A DNA stretch of 64,000 bases from Eunapius fragilis (GCA_963681505.1 OY811980.1:4674004-4738003); one strand, 5' to 3'; shown: positions 8,519 through 20,095, counted from the stretch's first letter. Translations and numbers: made by a program. The notes: a model not told the origin generated them from the sequence alone.

Positions 8519-11500
8519 CGGGGTATACCCCGTATATACGGGGTATACCCCGTTAATTTTGAAACGGTTTGTTTGGATTTAGGACATTGCCAATAATCTA
8601 TCATTGCTACAAACATATAAAGAGATGGTTAAGTAACAAGGGTACACAATACCGCAGTATAAATAATTTTCTACGATGTGTAGTATTGCGAACATTTTGA
8701 CGAACTTTATCAGTAATAAATTTTATTCATTTCTTTTGCGGCATTACATGAAACCACCGATATCAAAACTATACTAGCTTTCATATGTAACTTCACAAAC
8801 ACGAGCGTTTATTACACATCAGACCTTGCCTACATGAATTAACACTATATAGCAACAAGCGCGTTCACACGAAGCTATAGGTAACATGTTGCATCTGAAC
8901 ATGCATGCAGCCCAGTCTATTTTGTACTGCTGGCATTTTCATGAATTGAACAATATTTACACGTGTTATAATGTGCCTACATGCATGCCAGCACAGTGAT
9001 GCAGTGCGAGTTAGTTTGACTTTAGTAGTTGTGATTCAATGTACATTGAAATGCATTGCTTGTGACTTTTTCCAGTCTTCGGTACCCCTGTGCCACACAA
9101 AAAATATAACCTCTGGCATCCGTATTGATACCAATAGAGCAGAACTTGCAAACCATGTAAGCATCTCCAAGACATCCAGGAACCCTACACTGCCCATGAG
9201 CACCAGATTTGAGTGAAGATGCTGGATCTATCTCATGTCGTACTTGTGTATTAACTGCATACCTTTCATCACCAGGCATATCCTGTGGTTGCAACATCAT
9301 TGTCTCCACTTCACCGCAACTTGATGGCAGAAAGTGACAGAGCTCAGCAGCCAGAGAATTTACAAAATCTTTGTGTATTACATTCATTTTTGTAACACTC
9401 TTGAATGCTAGGTATGAATTGACCTCCATGATTCCAAGGATTGTCTGAAACACTCGCATTATCCAATCATGTGTTCGTTCTAACTCCAAAGCCAAACCTC
9501 CCTGCCGGTAGTGATTGTGTATATCAACAGCACCACAATGATTCAGGTAATCAGCTATCATAGCACTTTGCCTAATTATTCTTGTCGTATTCTCACAGGT
9601 TCCATCAGGTTTTACAAGGATACGGGGTCGTTCAATCGGAATTGTAGGAATGGATGACCCTGCTGTTCCTACAAAACATTTCACCGGTGCGTCAGGTTTT
9701 GAAGGTCCTGGTTCAGCCCAAGCCATTGCAATCAATCGCACTTTTGTACCATCCATATCAAATTCTGAATGCAAAGTTTTCCAATCCCCACGTTGTGTAG
9801 TCTGGTCAAATGCTCTTGTTTGAAAATGGGTTTTGGGATATTCTCTGTGGGCAGTCTTGACAATCCAGTAAAATATAGACCCCGCTTCATAAGTTCCATG
9901 CACATCTGTACTGATGCAAACCAAGAGTCACCAACAACTAAGCGACCAGATGAAAACCATGGTTCAAGCATTCGTAATGTGGTAGCTATGGATGACTTTT
10001 TGGTATTCCCAAATTCATCATTGTAGTACTTCTTAGTCTGCATTACAGCACTGTCCTCCACAATTTCTAAGAACAACATAATCTTGGTTTCACCATCGGC
10101 CACACACTTAAACTCAAGACCGACACCTTTGGGTTTCCGTATTATTTTAGAAATATGTGGCATACCATCTGGATGCCAAGAATCCAGCCCCAACCATGGA
10201 CACATCAGTTCATCAAGGCACAGCACCCATCCAGCTGTCATAAAATGTTCCATTGTAGTGTTAAAATGTGATACTAGATATCTTATGCTGTAGAATCGGT
10301 CTCCCGTACTTGCTACAGATTGCTTGAAATCATTAAACTTTATATGAGTCCACAATAACCAAAAGCGAGACCTAGTTAGACCAGTTTTACACCCAAAATT
10401 CATCGCTGGTATAAAGCCATTGGGGCTTTCTTTCCAGAATGAGTTGATAGTTGGCAGTGTAAATAAAGACATAGCAAGTAATGTGCCTACAAAAGCATAC
10501 ACTTCCCAAAGCTTTACTGGTGCTGCACTGCATCCTAAGCTTTCATTGGTCCACAAAACTATGTTGGAAGCAAGCTGTTCTGTGAAAATAAGCCTAAAGA
10601 AATCAATCGCTTTGAACTCAGTACTAGCATCACGCCTCCCATGAATATGGAAGTATGCTGAACGACGAAGAGGATGAGTACTAGCTCGGGGATCAAAATT
10701 ATCTAAAGATGTGCAATAACGCCATTGGCGACCATGCGGAGCTAGTAAACTATTGTCCTCCTCACTATTGCATTCTGAGTTATCTTCAATGTCTTGATCT
10801 TCGACACTGCTGACATCATTGAACATACCGACAAGATCATTACTGTCATCATCCCGTTCTTCATCAGAAGACACATCATTTGCAGTGCCTCCTCCCACGC
10901 GCTGCTTTTTTGCTGGCGGATGTACGTTTGGATTCATTGAAGCACAGATATTCTTGATCTGTCTACAACCATGTGCCAGAATTATTTCTTTATCCCCAAC
11001 CATCCATTTTACAATACACTTCTTCTTGTCATTCATCCCTAAGACCGTACCAATATAACTTACATCATCTATCTTCCTTAGTTTCAGGGCCTTAAATTGT
11101 TCAAAACACTTCAACACTTTGCCCTTCGATGCTATTTTATCACCGATTTTCCCTACATCGTGAGGCACAGGCAAGTAGCTGTGAGACCCTGAACTTTCCG
11201 CCATTTTGTTGTTGATCAAAAGTAATAGAGCTAGTGGCTACAATAACTGTCAAAGCCACAAAAGAAGTGAATATACTTAATAAAGTTACTAGAAGTGGAG
11301 TATGTCAGGGATTTTAATTTACCACCACTGCTGGGTATCACTATAAATAATAATTTTATTATCATTTAATAGTGTAATGTATGTGTGTGAGACCCATATA
11401 TAAATCTTTGCTCTAACTTCATTTGGCAGGGAGTGGTTAACGTTGAAATGATGACCATACCATGATCTTTAAAAACACACACGTTTAAGGCAGTGCTGTA

Positions 11501-11651
11501 TTTTGATGCAAAAGAATTAAGAGCTGCAATTATGCATAAAAGTACATAACCCTAAGCCTGACACTCGCTGAAAGTAAGGCTAAAATCAGAATAATGGTTT
11601 GTACGTTTCATGCCCCTTGTTGTATACCCCGTAATTTCGGGGTATACCCCG
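8519..11651 (-). mobile_element. piggyBac-like element with palindromic ends
   Basis: Both ends carry the 14-bp palindrome CGGGGTATACCCCG followed 6 bases inward by a second full or partial copy: 8519-8532 with 8539-8552 on the left, and 11638-11651 with a partial copy ending at 11631 on the right. The arrangement is inverted between ends, giving a TIR of about 30 bp. The transposase gene lies between them on the minus strand. The expected TTAA target duplication is not seen at these outer edges (a TTAA occurs at 8553-8556, inside), so the true boundary or target preference is uncertain. Confidence 0.6.
9022..11219 (-). pseudogene. piggyBac-like transposase (DDE_Tnp_1_7), one frameshift
   Basis: Two overlapping frames (9732-11219 and 9022-9924) form one transposase of about 730 residues broken by a single-base frameshift near 9870. 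Residues 20-95 look like a small Tudor- or chromo-like barrel (YIGTVLGMNDKKKCIVKWMV), followed by an acidic linker and then the piggyBac core. The catalytic aspartates fit GWVLCLDELMCPW, VVGDSWFAS and GAVDIHNHYR. The C-terminus has a cysteine cluster (GQCRVPGC ... VCKFC) like the zinc-binding tail of piggyBac transposases. A start at codon 6 (MAESSG) is as likely as the first ATG. Confidence 0.85.
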
Positions 11652-11652
11652 A

Positions 11653-12708
11653 TTACTACGCCTACAAGACCCTATTGCGCAATAGCGTTGCACATCGATC
11701 GTTGATTTGCTGTACAGCATGTGGTAAGATTGTCAACGTTCTTCGATGTAGGCACAGATAAGGCAGGATGGCGGTGTATAACACGAGTGGAGACGAGCCA
11801 ACTCGGTTGCAACAGTTAGGCCGGTACGATAACAACGATGTTTAGGTCGAGGACGAGGACATTCGACGGCGTGCATGGTTGAGAGCGGTGATGCTGATGA
11901 CGATGGTAATTATGGCAATTTCGATGGTTATGATCGACCTTGTACAAGAATACGCCATACAATGGTGTACTAGTAACAATGCAACTGTGTGCAAAAGTTC
12001 ACAAGGACATGTAAACCAAGATGAGGACCTATGTGTGAGTTAAGACTACACGACGAAGGCTAAGGCAAATAGTAAAGTGTATTATACACTACCTTTTTTC
12101 CCTGACTACAGAAGGGTGATGTGCCATACACACACAAAGCTTGATGGTGCCATCTGATTGCCCTTGTCTCAGCATCATTTTGCTTTTCTTGGCCAATCTC
12201 TATAATGTGAGCATATCACCGTACTTCATTGAACAGCTGTTTTGCAGTAACCTTCTTTGGTGAGGTAGACATTCAGCTGGATGGGTTTTTCTAGTTTTAA
12301 CGCACACCTGGGCCACCACCACCACTACCATCATCATCATTATCATTACTTCCATTATAAATAACACCTTCATCACCACCATCTCTTTCACCTTGGACTC
12401 GCCATGATCAAATTTATTGTCAACATCATTGTCGTCAGTCATAACCATCGAAATTGCCATAATTACCACCATCATCATCACCACTCTCAACCATGCACGC
12501 CGTCCTCGTCCTCGACTTGAATATCGTCGTTATCGTACCAGCCACCATTGCAACCAAAATAACGAGTCGGCTCATCTCCACATGAGTTATACGGCGCCAT
12601 GCTGCCTTATCTGTGCCTCCATCGAAGAACGTTGACTATCTTACCGCATGCTCAACGATCGATGTGTAACGCCATCATGCAATAGGGCCTTGTAGTACAG
12701 CGTGGTAA
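11653..12708. mobile_element. Element with about 300-bp terminal inverted repeats
   Basis: The left arm (11653-11945) begins ttactacgcctacaagaccc. The right arm (12410-12708), reverse complemented, begins ttaccacgctgtactacaag, and both continue with ccctattgc, cacatcgatcgttga, gtcaacgttcttcgatg and aggcacagataaggca. Inside each arm a short frame opens with MA(V/P)YN and GDEPTR, then breaks by stops, so the arms may hold a decayed first exon. The middle has a trinucleotide-rich (CAT)n-like stretch. The superfamily is not identified. Confidence 0.65.
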
Positions 12709-12728
12709 TAGGTTATCAACAGTCTTCA

Positions 12729-14115
12729 CATGGGCGTACGCAAGGGGGGTCGATGGGTTCGAACGACCCCCCTCCCCATAGCGAGGTCACCTTCACCATT
12801 GGAATTTTTTTTTTCAAATCGCGTACTAGTATTTTACATAAATTATACGCTATGTACGATTGCGCTTATACGCAGTACCGGTAATGACGGCAAAATGTAA
12901 ATTAAGAACTTTGCCTCCCGTCACACGTGTTCACAATTACTATGCCAGGAAAAAAGGTAGGAGGAAGAAAAAAAAAGGGAAAGAAGCGGCAGCAATGTGT
13001 CATGACATTACAAGGTATACCAAGAAAGCAAAGCAAGTGGGGTAGTTGGAGATAATAGTTTGACTGGTCCGGTTGTAGCTGAGAGGTTAGATGAGACAAT
13101 GCGGCAAGCACAACAGATAATAGCGCTAGCCTGAGCGGGAGTGTTTTTGAAGTGCCATTCAATACGCCGGGTCGTTGTTGCTGATGGAAGGGAAACTGGG
13201 CATAGCCCTATTTTGTTTCCCGTACCACATAGCAATCAGAGAGATGCATCAGGGTCATTGTTGTCCAGTGAAGCGTGTGTCTATGACTTATCTGCGCATC
13301 CACCAACAGCACCAGTTATTCCAATCATAACTCATCCATTGAATGTAACAGCAGAAATTGATGAGTTCAAGAATGATGTTGGACTATTCTTAATTGGTCA
13401 ACAGCCACCATACGTACTTCAAGCAATGACTTTAGGTCAAAAGTATCATTTGCTTAAGCATCATTTTGTACTATCAATAGATCATACTTTTCCTGAGGAA
13501 TTGAATACATGAGAGGATGTAAGCGAAGTGTTAACTAATACACTGAGATATGGAAGAGGTTAATTGTCAATATGTTAGCACATAGGGCACTCAAGACGCC
13601 TTGAAATGGACAATAAAGTACTACATTAGTTGATTAATTATTTTAATCATAGATACTATCTATGTTCTAACAATCAATATGTCATCGGTTTTTAAATCAA
13701 ATGTATTCAGCTATCATTTTATGATATAGATTGATAATCTCATGTTTTAGAACCTTGATTTGATTCCTCATGTTGAATGTCTGCATGATTCATGAATGCA
13801 TGCACGAGCATATTCTAATCAGGTAACAATCCTGTGCCAATATTGTTATTATTAGTCAATGCAAGTGTTTTAGATTGGTTTTCATGATGAAGTGGAAAGG
13901 TCAAAAATATTGATTATGCATGGTTGTAGTAATTAATCGGTCTCACTTAGTTATGCAACTTAATTTTTTGCGCCAATGGATATTTATTATCCCGAATAGC
14001 ATCATATAAAGCATCGATGTAAAAATGGAAATAACACTCAAGTACGTATTGTAATTAAGGTCACCTATTAAAAATATTGGACCCCCCCCTTTCCTGAAAG
14101 CTGCGTACGCCCATG
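12729..14115 (+). mobile_element. Decayed hAT-like element with zf-TTF gene fragment
   Basis: The ends are inverted: catgggcgtacgca followed by a G run at 12729, and the same sequence reverse complemented ending at 14115 next to a C run. Between them lies a broken gene start of the zf-TTF hAT family. No 8-bp target duplication could be matched. The right end abuts the inner end of repeat R. Confidence 0.5.
12942..13610 (+). pseudogene. zf-TTF domain hAT transposase, N-terminal fragment
   Basis: The start has a lysine-rich opening (MPGKKVGGRKKKGKKRQQ). Further on, the frame at 13141-13512 reads GQQPPYVLQAMTLGQKYHLL then KHHF, and an adjacent frame continues GCKRSVN followed by an aromatic stretch. 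That order (LTxGxKYxLLKHHF, HGCxRSxxxxYL) is typical of the TTF-type zinc finger start of ZMYM1-like hAT transposases. At least two frameshifts and several stops are present and the DDE region is missing. The same family is better preserved at 42.7-44.8 kb. Confidence 0.6.
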
Positions 14116-14130
14116 GAAGAGTTGAATATA

Positions 14131-14534
14131 CATGTTGTCTCTGGCCATAGAATGGCGCGAATCGAGCGGGGAAAATGTACCTACTTTGCAAAGCAATATC
14201 TTTGTAACGGGTAATGTAAAAATTAACGAATAGGACAAATCGATAGGCACAGGATCCCTCTACGTATAAACCAATTTTGAAATGAATTGAGATTTTCTGC
14301 CGAAATATATGGGGGGTTTGAACCCCTAGGGGTATCGGACATCGCAATACTGGCATGGTTCATGTTCAAGATCCCAAAATGTATTTTACTGTACAGAAAT
14401 GGTGTAGTATGAAGTGCTGAAAATAGGAAAGCAACAGCGTTACCCGTTCGGAAGTTATAGCTATTCAAACGTAATTACTTTTATTATACTTTTTTTATAA
14501 TACACGCTAGGTCCCTTTTCTCGGAAACTTTCCC
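14131..14534 (-). repeat. Repeat R, right copy (inverted)
   Basis: This is the reverse complement of 8092-8495 with scattered substitutions and the same length of 404 bp. Its outer edge begins 34 bases from an intact EGF exon and its inner edge is 15 bases from the hAT element end. The two copies face outward like long terminal inverted repeats. Confidence 0.75.
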
Positions 14535-14567
14535 GTATATAAATACACTTCTTGGATAATCTCTTAC

Positions 14568-14690
14568 CAATGCAAGTTCTGTTGTTAGAAGTGATTTGAT
14601 ATCCAAGGTAGCAACTGCAAACATAGCTTCCATTGGTGTTGATACAATTCTGATTGCATCCACTTATACCAAGAGTGCATTCATTTATGT
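14568..14690 (-). CDS. EGF exon (NIDO-EGF gene), intact
   Basis: A 123-bp exon with an AG acceptor at 14691-14692 and a GTAAGAG donor below 14568, phase 1 at both ends. It reads DINECTLGISGCNQNC followed by INTNGSYVCSCYLGYQ and NNRTC, a calcium-binding-type EGF domain with the six expected cysteines. It matches the exons at 24-25 kb closely. It is about 9.4 kb downstream of the next intact EGF exon, separated by gypsy F, the DIRS element and a MITE. Confidence 0.85.
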
Positions 14691-14730
14691 CTATGGGGGG
14701 AAGTTAAGCATTGCACAATAGATTATTACA

Positions 14731-15003
14731 AGTAAAGAAAAACATTCTCTGACGAGAAAGTTGGTGGGATATATAGGAACTGGAGGCAAAAGTGGTGTAA
14801 AGAGGAGGGGAACAAGGTTTTGAGAAGACAAAAATCATATGTTTAGCACTTCTTTTGGTTCTGTTACATTTACACCTGCGAGGATTTTGCCTCATTACCC
14901 TTTTCTCTAAACCTTGTTCCCCTCCTTTTTACACCACCTTTGCCTTCAATTGCTATATCCCACCAACTTTCTCGTTAGAGAATATTTTTCTTTACTTGTT
15001 TCC
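14731..15003. mobile_element. Fold-back MITE, family 1 copy 2
   Basis: Arms reading agtaaagaaaaacattctct at the left and its reverse complement at the right enclose about 260 bp that fold back on themselves (gagaaagttggtgg, gtggtgtaaagaggagggga and mirror). It is the same family as 7419-7686. Both copies lie directly beside an EGF exon of the host gene. Confidence 0.75.
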
Positions 15004-15029
15004 TCTATTCATTATCGGTTAATAATACT

Positions 15030-15080
15030 GGCAAGTGCCACCCCCCAACCTGCCCCCCCCCCCCCCTCCCCCCCCCCGCA
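15030..15080. repeat. Poly-C/poly-G tract
   Basis: A run of about 25-30 C interrupted by a single T near 15067, flanked by ccaacctg and gcatgc. Low-complexity DNA with no gene. It also causes apparent proline-rich open frames, which are artefacts. Confidence 0.8.
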
Positions 15081-15384
15081 TGCTTCAATTACAGTCACGA
15101 GCAAACGCCCGCTTTTGTTTGGGATCACTGTACGGAACACGGGAGAATACTAACTCGTCTTCTCGACTTTGGATGTATTCCTCTCATTGTTTAGCTCTCC
15201 TCTTTTGTTTGCACAATTCTAAATATACGTAATGTTGCCATTGGAACGCTTCGATTCAACACTCAGCATTATGTAATGATTCTGTATGTCAATATCATGC
15301 TTTATTCATATATCTGATACCCGAAGATGTGCAGGAGATTCAAACGCGATTGGTATAATTTGCGCTCTTTTAAACCTTTCCTAT

Positions 15385-15480
15385 GCTGAGTTATACTCAC
15401 CCGAGAAGGCGACGACGACGACGACGACGGAGAAGAATTGGCCTGGGAACGAGGAAAAACACGAACTTTTTTTGTTCTCT
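15385..15480 (+). repeat. Dispersed repeat with (GAC)n core, copy 1
   Basis: The stretch from gagttatactcacccgag through gacgacgacgacgacg to ttttttgttctctta matches 44953-45062, which carries gagttatactatcccgaag, gacgacgacggag and tttttgttctctaaaag. Both copies also share atgacgttattcc-like or gacgttttta-like AT-rich flanks only weakly. It probably belongs to the element bounded by the inverted repeats at 15507 and 20694. Confidence 0.5.
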
Positions 15481-15936
15481 TAAAGAAAACAGTTTAAAGA
15501 CTGGTTCAGGGTAGTTAAGGCTGCCTCACAAGAAAAATCATGTTAACATGCTGTCAACATTCATGTTTGTAATTACATCATTATGACGTTATTCCATTGT
15601 ATATGTTTCGGTCTTCATACAGCGCAAGGACACTTTTTCTGTATCGTATTCATGCACTGTTACTACGTTACAGTGATCTAGAGCAAAACGTACACGAAAT
15701 GGAAAAAACGCACAATGAACTAGCGAAAAGAGTGTGCAGCTGCCCAGCAATACAAATTTGGCTGGTGGTTATATTTTAATAACCACTGTACTTTGTATGG
15801 GAATATCGGAGATTCTAAACGCGGGGATGAAAACGCAGCTCTCAGGTAAATTTATTCGGCTAGGCAAGCTCCTCTTGGGTTCTAGTTATTCACTGCGACT
15901 GGATATTTCGATAAATGTATAGGGTATCGAAGTTGT

Positions 15937-16049
15937 TGTTATAAGTAGCCTAAATGTCAACAGTAACGGATCACTCTAGATTCCTTATGTCACTCAGTCA
16001 ACGTGCACGAATATAAATTTCTAATGATACATCACGTGATCCTACAACA
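15937..16049 (-). repeat. 3' LTR of gypsy F
   Basis: On the minus strand it runs TGTTGTAGGATCACGTG to GGCTACTTATAACA. It is preceded by the polypurine tract at 16050-16062 (agaagggagggga on the minus strand). TG...CA ends and an adjoining GTTGT duplication set the boundary. Confidence 0.93.
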
Positions 16050-16072
16050 TCCCCTCCCTTCTGCTCATTTGT

Positions 16073-17861
16073 TCACTGTTTCACAAAATCAGTATATCGG
16101 CTTGGTTCCTTGAGGATCCGACCATATCGGGAAGCTGCTGGCACTGGCTCTATGTTAGGGTTTCTGGTAGAAACCCTGCTAGGTGTGGAGGGGCCAGGAT
16201 CTTGCCTTAATCTCCCATTTGTCTCCTCCATGATCAGGTTATCGTTCTGTGGTTCACCCACACCCGGACCAGGATGTGGTAATGGTTCACTGGATACAGA
16301 ACAGGGAGGAGGAAGGCCTTCCGCCAACTTGGCAGTGCATATTTCTGTCTCAGTAACCGGTGGTGCCATTGGAGGCGGGGCCTGCGTGGTGGGCCTTAAG
16401 AATACGCGATTTCGCCGCAGCAACTGTCCATCCACTTCCACCAGGTATGACCGGTTTGAGAGTTGACCCACACAGAGCCCTCGAATCCACTGTCTTCTTT
16501 GAAAGCCAATCTTGCACTAGTACTGGCTGACCTATTGTTAGAAGGGGTAATGGATTCCGATCCACACCTCTTCTAGCCTGAATCTGCTGCTGTTTCTTAA
16601 GCTTCCTTTGCCACATATCCTCCTGGACTTGTGGCTGTAACTTTTCCACACTGGTAATAACTCCTCCTCGGGTTCTCCTTGAAAATAGCCATTGACAGGG
16701 ACATGAGCCTATATCCACTGTAGGTGTGTTCCACCACTCAAGGAGTGCCAACCATGGGTCTTTACTCAGTTTCAACAAACGCTTAGCAATCTTAACAGCT
16801 GACTCAGCCTTCCCATTTGATTGACTGTTGTAAGGTGACGAAAATGTGTGCATAAATCCTCAAGTGGAGGCGAAATCTTGAAATTCCCTGGACACAAACT
16901 GGGAACCACCATCACTCTGTAGCAGGAATGGTACTCCGTGCCTTGCAAATTGTTCCTTCACTGCCATGATGACCTTGGCTGCAGATGTTTGTTTCAGCAA
17001 GCTTATCTCAAAATAATCCGTCAGATAGTCGACCATGAGTAGATAGTCTTGTCCTTTGCATTGAAACAAATCTATTCCCACTTTTGCCCAGGGACATGCT
17101 GGGATGCTGTGAGCCAATAGACTCTGCTTTGGCTGAGCAGGCTGATTTTCTTCACACTGTCTGCACTCTGACGTCACCTGCCGTATATCCTCTAGCATGC
17201 CAGGCCAGTAAACCACATCTCTAGCTCTCCTCATAGTTGCATCTAAACCCTGATGACTGGCATGGAGGCACTGAAGGAACTCCTTCCTCAACACCTGAGG
17301 CACCACTACCTGACCACTTTTGTATACAACTCCATCTTGTGTGGTCAGAACATCCCGAAAATTCCAATATGGGTGCACTACAGCTGGGGCCACTTGTCTA
17401 GTTGACGGCCAGCCCTCACAAATTACTCTCCGAAGCATTATCTGTTTTTCATCTTTCTGTGCCATCTCTTTCACTGCTGCTAGCCTTACGTCACTGATGG
17501 GAATGAAGTCCCTTTCAACAATCACTTCCACTTCTGGTAGTAGAGTGTCTTTGATCTCTAATTGAAAAACAACATCTCTACTCCTTTGGAGTAGCCTCAA
17601 CAGGAGCTCTTGAAAGTGTATCCGCGATCCACTGTTGTGACCCAGGAATATAATGAACATCCAATTCATAGCGTTGGAGTTGTAGCAGCATTCTCTGAAG
17701 ACGCCGTGGGGCTGCCAATAGTGACTTCTTTGTGATAATTTCCAAGGGTTTGTGATCGGTCTCCACTCGAACTTGTTTGCCATATATGTACTGGTCAAAC
17801 TTTTGGCATGCAAACACCACCGCAAGACACTCCAACTCCAGAGCCGCATAATTTTGTTCAC
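16073..17861 (-). pseudogene. gypsy F integrase region and C-terminal tail
   Basis: The frame at 16860-17861 holds the integrase zinc-binding region (HASHQGLDATMRRARDVVYW ... CRQCEENQ), the first catalytic aspartate near DLFQCKGQDYLLMVDYLTDY and the second in LLQSDGGSQFVS. A stop at 16860 follows DFAST. The next frame (16350-16853) resumes with the catalytic glutamate in SQSNGKAESAVK. The tail at 16073-16471 has the SRVSTRNP- and PSRYTDFVK-type ending common to gypsy integrases. One stop and one or two frameshifts break the chain. Confidence 0.85.
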
Positions 17862-19012
17862 TGCGGGTAAGTGCCCTTGATGCTGATATCACTGGTCGTC
17901 CCTCTTGAAGTAGTGTGGCCCCCAATCCACTGGTACTAGCGTCACATTGAATGACTACCGGTTTCTTATCATCATAAAAGGTCAGCAACTGTTCTTCAGT
18001 AATCAGTTTCTTAAGATCCTGAAATGCACTCCCTTGTACTCCTGTCCAGCTAAACTCAGCACCTTCATCCGTGAGTCGCCGAAGTGGTTCACTTACACTG
18101 GACAGATGTGGCATGAAACGCGCCAGGTAGTTACACATACCAAGGAACCTACGAACCTCTGCTTGTGATTTAGGTTCAGGCATGTTCCTTACTGCTGCCA
18201 CCTTCACCGGGTCTGGTCTAATTCCACTTGCTGATATGAGGTGTCCCATATATATTAATTCCTTTTGATTCAAGCGAACCTTCTCCTTGTTAAACTTTAG
18301 GTTGATCTCTCGAGCACGCTGTAACAGCTGGGACAGCCTTTCATCATGGTTCCGATACGCCTCCTCTACACCCATAAACCAACACATCATCGGCCACCAC
18401 TGCCACTCCATCCAATCCTTGTAGGGCTTCTTGCAACCTTCTTTGGAATCCCTCGGGAGCTGAGGACAGACCAAATGGGAGCCGCAACCACCGATATCTA
18501 CAACTTGGGCCCCAAAAGGTTGTCAAGTAGCTACTCCGCTGGGTCAATTTCACATGTAAGAATCCGTCTTTAGAATCGAGCAGACTGAAAACTTTAGCCT
18601 TGGTCAGACAGGGTAGGATGTCATCCACAGTAGGCATGTTGAAATGATTCCGCTTGACAGCTCGGTTGAGGTCACGAGGATAAAGGCACACACGCACCTG
18701 CTTCTTATCTGCCTTCCACACTGCCGTCATATTACTTATCCAATCAGTGGGCTCTTCCACTTCTGCTAACACCCCCAACTGCACCAACGACTTGAGCTTT
18801 GCTTCCACTGCCTCCTTCATTGTGTGTGGAATTTTGCGTGGTCGGTTCTGTACAGGTGGTATGGCTGGATCCAACTCGATGTCATACTCTCCTGATAGCA
18901 AACCAATTCCAGCAAAGACATCTGAATAGTCGCTGAAGAGCTGTTCCTTTGTCATCTTCTGGGCCATCTGCACCACACTAACTTCCTCTGAGTTGTACTG
19001 AAGCAAACCCAA
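17578..19012 (-). pseudogene. gypsy F reverse transcriptase and RNase H
   Basis: Two overlapping frames form the RT. 18344-19012 reads PAIPPVQNRPRKIP, the VCLYPRDLNRAVKR motif, LRLPFGLSSAPEGFQ and a catalytic box VVADDVLVYG, with VADD in place of the usual YxDD. 17578-18474 continues with KEKVRLNQKELIYMGHLIS (thumb) and RNase H (VVIQCDASTSGLGATL ... ETDHKPLEII ... ADTLSRAP). The overlap at 18344-18474 marks a frameshift just after the catalytic box. Confidence 0.87.
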
Positions 19013-19690
19013 TGATAGACAAGTGTCTAATGAAAGAAGACTGGTGCTTTGTGTTCAACACCTCAAACTGCAATCTTTTTAACCCCTGTGTCACTTTCAC
19101 CCACAGCGCACACCTACCAACTGATTTCTTCACTGAACCATCATACATGGTTAAAATGGTTTGACTTCTGTCTAACTTGGGCTGTCCTATGGTACAGTAA
19201 TCCTGGTAGGACAACACATTACATGATGCTGCAGAGTCCAGTTGACACAGTAACTTATTTATCTTGTGTCCCTTTCCTTGACAATGTAGCTCCGCCAACA
19301 ACTTCTTGCCGACTTTTTCCACCCGGATCAACAACACTGGGATGTCCTCACCCTGTTTCTCTTCTGAACTTGCAACCAACCTAGTGTCCTTTGACCTTGC
19401 ATTACACTTCCTAGCAAAATGATGCAGTTCTTGACATGTGTGGCACAATTGGCCATATGCCGGGGCTTGTGATCATAACCACACCTCCAGCAGTCCCTTA
19501 TAAGTGTTTCCCATTTCAATCCTCCTTTCAATGTTGATTGTGCCTGTCCCCTGCTGTATCCTCTCCCTTCCTCAGGTTTTTCACTTCCCCCCATACACCC
19601 TGCTTTGGCACTCACCGCAGCCACGGATTCCGGGACTTTGTCTCTGTCCAATGCTGCAAGTCCACCGCCGTAGCCTCCATCAGTTGACAC
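18978..19690 (-). pseudogene. gypsy F zinc knuckle and protease region
   Basis: The frame at 19328-19690 is Gag tail with CWRCGYDHKPRHMANC. The frame at 18978-19448 opens CHTCQELHHFARKC, a CCHC-like knuckle, and then has the protease active-site region LLCQLDSAASCNVLS, a DSA in place of the usual DTG/DSG. A frameshift joins the two frames near 19430. The end overlaps the RT frame. Confidence 0.75.
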
Positions 19691-20095
19691 ATCTGAATAG
19701 CTTTGTTGAATTCCAACTTATCCGTTTCCAGAAGACGGCGTCTGAAACGCTCACTGTCCAGACCGCGAATTAACACGTACAACATCAAATCATCAGCCAA
19801 CGCCCCGAAGTCACAGTCCTTGACTCTTTTGCGCAGCTCAGTGACAAACTGGTCCACACTCCTGCCTGCCTGTCTCAACTGGAAAAAAAGAATCCTGTAT
19901 CACGTGTTTGCTACTGCAAGGTGCGCACAACACGTCCAGCTTCTTGGAGATCACGTCAAAATCAGTTTTATCTTCTCCGTCTCCAAACTGGATTGCGTCC
20001 ACCAAATCGTTGATTCTCTGCCCGACTATTCTCAGAAAGATCGCCGATCTAACCGCACCACTCTCTGCCTTCTTGCCGCTAGCGGTTAAAAACAA
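19612..20095 (-). pseudogene. gypsy F Gag
   Basis: Two frames (19838-20095 and 19612-19878) overlap by about 40 bases and together give a Gag matrix/capsid-like region (RSAIFLRIVGQRINDLVDA, then RQAGRSVDQFVTELRKRVKD, LADDLMLYVLIRGLDSERF). The second is the conserved retrotrans_gag pattern. A one-base shift near 19880 separates them. An upstream start nearer to the primer site may have been lost. Confidence 0.75.

Larger units (their letters stand above)
8092..14534. mobile_element. 6.4 kb block bounded by 404-bp inverted repeats
   Basis: The segments 8092-8495 and 14131-14534 are reverse-complement copies of each other, both beginning at their outer edge with gggaaagtttccgagaaaag. The DNA just outside is the EGF-unit intron on both sides (tgtgatttgca... 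left, cttggataatctctt... right), so the block appears to be one insertion into that intron, although two opposite insertions joined by later ones cannot be excluded. Inside are, in order, a piggyBac-like element, a long-inverted-repeat element and a decayed hAT element. A diverged third copy of the arm lies at 41570-41945. Confidence 0.55.

Noticed and set aside
8270..8596. 108-codon open frame in repeat R, with a similar-looking frame in the inverted copy (13943-14356)
   Set aside because: Differences between the copies do not favour silent sites and the third copy at 41.6 kb has no open frame. It looks like a by-product of repeat identity, not a gene.
9769..11058. Several plus-strand frames across the piggyBac transposase
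   Set aside because: All are antisense shadows without motifs; the catalytic residues lie on the minus strand.
12200..12490. Methionine/valine-rich 96-codon frame
   Set aside because: It arises from a CAT-type trinucleotide tract inside the long-inverted-repeat element; there is no domain.
15035..15232. Proline-rich open frame
   Set aside because: It is produced by the poly-C tract. The same holds for the Gly/Pro frames near 50 kb.
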